Assembly: GCA_964556005.1 (NCBI GenBank)
Contig: CAZKUR010000081.1
Span: forward strand, 1-17,757
DNA: 17,757 nt
Origin: CAZKUR01 sp964556005
GTDB lineage: Bacteria; Bacteroidota; Ignavibacteria; Ignavibacteriales; Ignavibacteriaceae
Reading direction: 5' to 3'
Shown here: positions 15,206 to 17,757 of the stretch, piece by piece
Numbering within the stretch: the stretch's first letter is position 1
Layout of the letters: each line of letters opens with the position of its first letter
The notes under the pieces: generated by a model
What the model was told of the DNA's origin: nothing
Database searches by the model: none
What the model saw: only the letters and a program-made list of their open reading frames with translations
Program-made: the position numbers and the translations under genes

Positions 15206-15625
15206 TTAAAAATTAGCAGTCGCATGTTTCTCTGCAAGCTGCAGTCTATTTATTGCCCTATTTAATGCAGCTTTAGCCCTAATCAAATCGGTAAGCGGAT
15301 CTTTTTTATCAATTCTTTCTTTAGCTCTTTCCATAGCTTCTTTTGCCCTCTGTACATCAATATCTTCAATTGCCTCGATTGAATCGGCAAGTATTAAAAC
15401 ATTATTATTGAGCACTTCGACTGTTCCCCCGCTTGTAGCATACAAAGTAATTTTTTCACCGGTTTGAACTTTGATCTCGCCTATTTCAAAAGTGCTTAAA
15501 AGCGGTGCATGACTCTTTAATACCTGGAAACTGCCCTTAGTCCCGGGAACAGTTATTGAGTCGATCATTCCAGAGAATAATTTTTTATCGGGTTTTATTA
15601 TTTCCAGGGTAATTACTGCTGCCAT
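15206..15625 (-). CDS. atpC: F1-ATPase epsilon subunit (AtpC)
   Basis: Central-stalk subunit of F-type ATP synthase that contacts the c-ring and can inhibit ATP hydrolysis. The 139-residue protein has the N-terminal beta-sandwich (about 1-85) with the motifs GTKGSFQVLKSHAPLLS and ILADSIEAIEDID. A C-terminal helical pair follows (about 90-135) containing RAKEAMERAKERI and AKAALNRAINRLQLAE. Both domains are complete, so regulation by the epsilon C-terminal helices is possible. The ATG is two bases after the atpD stop. A strong terminator follows, making this the last gene of a two-gene unit. Confidence 0.95.
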   Translation of the reverse strand: MAAVITLEIIKPDKKLFSGMIDSITVPGTKGSFQVLKSHAPLLSTFEIGEIKVQTGEKITLYATSGGTVEVLNNNVLILADSIEAIEDIDVQRAKEAMERAKERIDKKDPLTDLIRAKAALNRAINRLQLAEKHATANF

Positions 15626-15627
15626 AC

Positions 15628-17037
15628 TTAAGCCATTGCCTTTGCTGCTTCAACCGCTTCTTCAATTGTTCCAACGTACATAAATGCGGATTCCGGAAGG
15701 TCATCATATTTTCCGTCGATAATTCCTTTAAAACCTCTGATTGTATCTTCAATTTTTACATATTTTCCTGCTCTTCCGGTAAACTGTTCGGCAACATGGA
15801 AAGGCTGGCTAAAAAATCTTTGAATTCTTCTTGCTCTTTTAACAAATGTTTTATCTTCATCGGAAAGCTCATCAATGCCAAGAATATTAATTATATCCTG
15901 AAGGTCTTTGTAATGCTGCAGAATTTCTTTACAATTCGTTGCTACATCATAATGTTCCTGACCTAAAACTCCGGGTTCGAGAATTCTTGAAGTAGAATCC
16001 AGAGGATCGACTGCAGGATAAATTCCCAACTCGGAAATCGGACGACTTAAAACTGTTGTAGCATCAAGGTGGGCAAAGGCTGCAGCAGGTGCCGGATCGG
16101 TTAAATCATCTGCAGGAACATAAATAGCCTGTACTGAGGTAATTGAGCCTTTATCAGTCGAAGTTATCCTTTCCTGCAATGCACCCATTTCGGATGCAAG
16201 GTTTGGTTGGTACCCTACGGCCGAAGGCATTCTTCCTAACAAAGCACTTACTTCTGAACCGGCTTGTGTAAAACGGAAAATATTATCGATAAATAATAAA
16301 ATATCCCTCTGTTCTTCATCTCTAAAATATTCAGCTATTGTCAATCCTGAAAGTCCGACGCGTAATCTTGCCCCCGGTGGTTCGTTCATTTGCCCGAACA
16401 CTAATGCTGTTTTATCAAGTACTCCGGATTCTTTCATTTCCAGCCAGAGATCGTTTCCTTCACGTGTTCTTTCACCGACACCAGCAAATACTGAATAGCC
16501 TCCATGCTGCGATGCAATATTATGAATTAATTCCTGGATGATAACAGTTTTGCCAACTCCTGCACCTCCGAATAATCCTGTCTTTCCTCCTTTGGAATAC
16601 GGTTCGATCAAATCGATAACTTTTATTCCGGTTTCAAACATTTCGATTTCGGTTGAAAGGTTTACAAATTTCGGTGGATCTCTGTGAATTGGATATCTCT
16701 TTGATGTTTTAATTTCCCCTAGACCATCAATTCCCTGCCCGATTACATTAATTAATCTTCCTAAAGTTTCAGGGCCGACAGGAACTGAAATCGGTTCGCC
16801 TGTATCGAAAGCTTCCATTCCTCTAACTAATCCGTCGGTAGAATCCATTGCAATGGTTCTAACCCTTTCATCTCCTAAGTGCTGCTGCACTTCAACAATC
16901 AATTCGCCTTTGGTTCCGTCGGTAGAGTTTGTTGGAATTTTAATAGCATTATAAATTTCCGGCAAGTTGCCGCCTTCAAATTCGATATCCACAACCGGCC
17001 CGATTACTTGAACTATTTTACCCTTTTTTTGATCCAT
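15628..17037 (-). CDS. atpD: F1-ATPase beta subunit (AtpD)
   Basis: Catalytic subunit of F-type ATP synthase. The 469-residue protein is full length and has the Walker A motif GGAGVGKT at 157-164, catalytic Glu189 in GVGERTREG, and Walker B aspartate Asp251 in DILLFIDN. The adenine-stacking Tyr340 and the DELSDED loop at 389-395 that contacts the gamma shaft are also present. All are in the order known for the family. An AGGAAG ribosome site lies just before the ATG. The gene is followed directly by atpC but preceded by a terminator and an unrelated secreted protein gene, so the alpha, gamma, delta and Fo genes must lie elsewhere on the chromosome. Confidence 0.98.
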   Translation of the reverse strand: MDQKKGKIVQVIGPVVDIEFEGGNLPEIYNAIKIPTNSTDGTKGELIVEVQQHLGDERVRTIAMDSTDGLVRGMEAFDTGEPISVPVGPETLGRLINVIGQGIDGLGEIKTSKRYPIHRDPPKFVNLSTEIEMFETGIKVIDLIEPYSKGGKTGLFGGAGVGKTVIIQELIHNIASQHGGYSVFAGVGERTREGNDLWLEMKESGVLDKTALVFGQMNEPPGARLRVGLSGLTIAEYFRDEEQRDILLFIDNIFRFTQAGSEVSALLGRMPSAVGYQPNLASEMGALQERITSTDKGSITSVQAIYVPADDLTDPAPAAAFAHLDATTVLSRPISELGIYPAVDPLDSTSRILEPGVLGQEHYDVATNCKEILQHYKDLQDIINILGIDELSDEDKTFVKRARRIQRFFSQPFHVAEQFTGRAGKYVKIEDTIRGFKGIIDGKYDDLPESAFMYVGTIEEAVEAAKAMA

Positions 17038-17070
17038 TGGACTTCCTGAATATTTTTTATTTAAGAATTA

Positions 17071-17099
17071 AAATTAATAATAAGGCATGACCTAAACAA
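17071..17099 (-). promoter_or_regulatory. candidate promoter of atpDC
   Basis: On the - strand TTGTTT (17099-17094) is followed after 17 bases by TAATTT (17076-17071), the same imperfect -10 sequence and spacing seen before nuoA. It would start transcription roughly 30 bases before the atpD ATG. A 7-base inverted repeat, TGCATTA/TAATGCA at 17107-17113 and 17127-17133, lies just upstream. Support is by pattern only. Confidence 0.3.
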
Positions 17100-17155
17100 C
17101 TTTTTTTGCATTATTTTGTTTACAATTAATGCATTTATTGCCAATAATTTTAAAC

Positions 17156-17193
17156 AAAAAAACCTCTGAGTTTAACAAAGACCTCAGAGGTTT
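17156..17193 (-). terminator. intrinsic terminator after the T9SS-sorted protein
   Basis: A perfect 11-base stem, with arms AAACCTCTGAG at 17160-17170 and CTCAGAGGTTT at 17183-17193 (+ strand), encloses a 12-base loop. Read on the - strand it is followed by a T-run that corresponds to the A-run ending at 17162. It lies about 28 bases after the stop codon of the secreted protein gene and separates it from atpD. Confidence 0.9.
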
Positions 17194-17220
17194 CTTAAAT
17201 TATTAGCGCTAAAAATTTCG

Positions 17221-17757
17221 TTATTTTAATAGAAGCATTTTTTGTGATTTAATATAATTTTCAGTCCTTAATTGATAAATGTAAACACCGCTTGCCAAAT
17301 TTAATCCGGCTGATTGTGTATTGAACGTTACTGTATTCATGCCTGCATGTGCTCTCCCGTTATAAAGAGAAGCTATTTCTTTCCCGAGTATGTTATAAAC
17401 TACTATTTTTACATTTTGAGATCTGGGCAGTTCAAAATTAATTTTTGTAGAAGGGTTGAATGGATTAGGATAATTTTGATAAAGTTCATAACTATATACA
17501 GAAATCGGCATTTTTACACTTTCAGTTAGATTCTCAAATTTAAATTGCGCTGTAACCGGTAAATGATCAGAAGAATTAAAAAGTGCATTTGCAACAGTTT
17601 GAGTGATAATTGTGAACGGAGGATCGTTAATACTTTTGTTAAAGTGCTGTCCGTCGTTTCCAAAAGAAGTATATGAGCTATCTATATAATCGATTTTTCC
17701 TTGAGTCATTATAGAAGGGGAAACCAAGATAAAATCGAATCTATCGTCTAATCCTCC
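17221..17757 (-). CDS. secreted endonuclease/exonuclease/phosphatase-fold protein with T9SS sorting domain (C-terminal part)
   Basis: The 5' part is cut by the window edge; the reading frame stays open to base 17757, so the 178 residues seen here are the C-terminus. They begin with DDRFDFILVSPS, and SSDHLPVTAQF follows at about 62-72. The two together are the closing catalytic motifs of the DNase I-like (EEP) superfamily, with Asp63-His64 expected in the active site. Residues from about 91 to the end form a type A T9SS sorting domain: YQNYPNPFNPSTKINFELP, then VYNILGKEIASL, and the ending SGVYIYQLRTENY with a basic tail. The protein is therefore predicted to be exported, acting outside the cell on nucleic acid or phosphoesters. 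Substrate cannot be told from this part. Confidence 0.9.
   Translation of the reverse strand, partial: GGLDDRFDFILVSPSIMTQGKIDYIDSSYTSFGNDGQHFNKSINDPPFTIITQTVANALFNSSDHLPVTAQFKFENLTESVKMPISVYSYELYQNYPNPFNPSTKINFELPRSQNVKIVVYNILGKEIASLYNGRAHAGMNTVTFNTQSAGLNLASGVYIYQLRTENYIKSQKMLLLK

Noticed and set aside
16338..16541. Open frame opposite atpD
   Set aside because: It lies within the strongly conserved AtpD coding region on the other strand and shows no family features.

Overview
The window reads as chromosomal DNA of an AT-rich bacterium from the Bacteroidota/Chlorobiota side of the tree, most probably an Ignavibacteria-type organism. Three things point there: a type IX secretion (T9SS) C-terminal sorting domain with the NYPNPFNP signature, an 11-gene complex I cluster ordered nuoA-B-C-D-H-I-J-K-L-M-N with no nuoE, F or G, and weak or absent Shine-Dalgarno sequences before most genes. 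The lineage is an inference from style and gene order; no rRNA or other marker gene is present.

Positions 1-358 are an AT-rich leader with no convincing gene. It carries a cluster of TCAATA/TATTGA half-sites and a candidate promoter. Positions 359-10880 hold the complex I cluster on the + strand, with short gaps and several ATGA or TAATG overlaps. It supplies the quinone-reducing hydrophilic core (NuoB, C, D, I) and all the proton-pumping membrane subunits (NuoA, H, J, K, L, M, N). The NADH-oxidising module is missing here, so it is either encoded elsewhere or replaced by another electron donor.

Positions 10973-12898 hold an iron-sulfur assembly group: an IscS-like cysteine desulfurase, a 101-residue protein of unknown function, and an A-type Fe-S carrier. 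A Mn-type superoxide dismutase follows, with a repeat-rich upstream region, an unusually strong ribosome binding site and a clear terminator. A stand-alone LON substrate-binding domain protein ends the + strand block at 14315. Fe-S cluster supply, a major Fe-S consumer (complex I) and superoxide defence therefore sit side by side.

From 14493 to the right edge everything is on the - strand: a small HEAT-repeat-like protein, the atpD-atpC pair of F1-ATPase bracketed by two intrinsic terminators, and the C-terminal end of a secreted endonuclease/exonuclease/phosphatase-fold protein with a T9SS sorting domain, cut by the window edge. Complex I and F1-ATPase subunits together give a respiratory energy-conservation theme. 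I saw no tRNA, rRNA, CRISPR array, transposase or prophage gene. The ordinary genes are recognised with high confidence. The most open items are the 101-residue protein, the NuoI tail and the upstream repeat structures.
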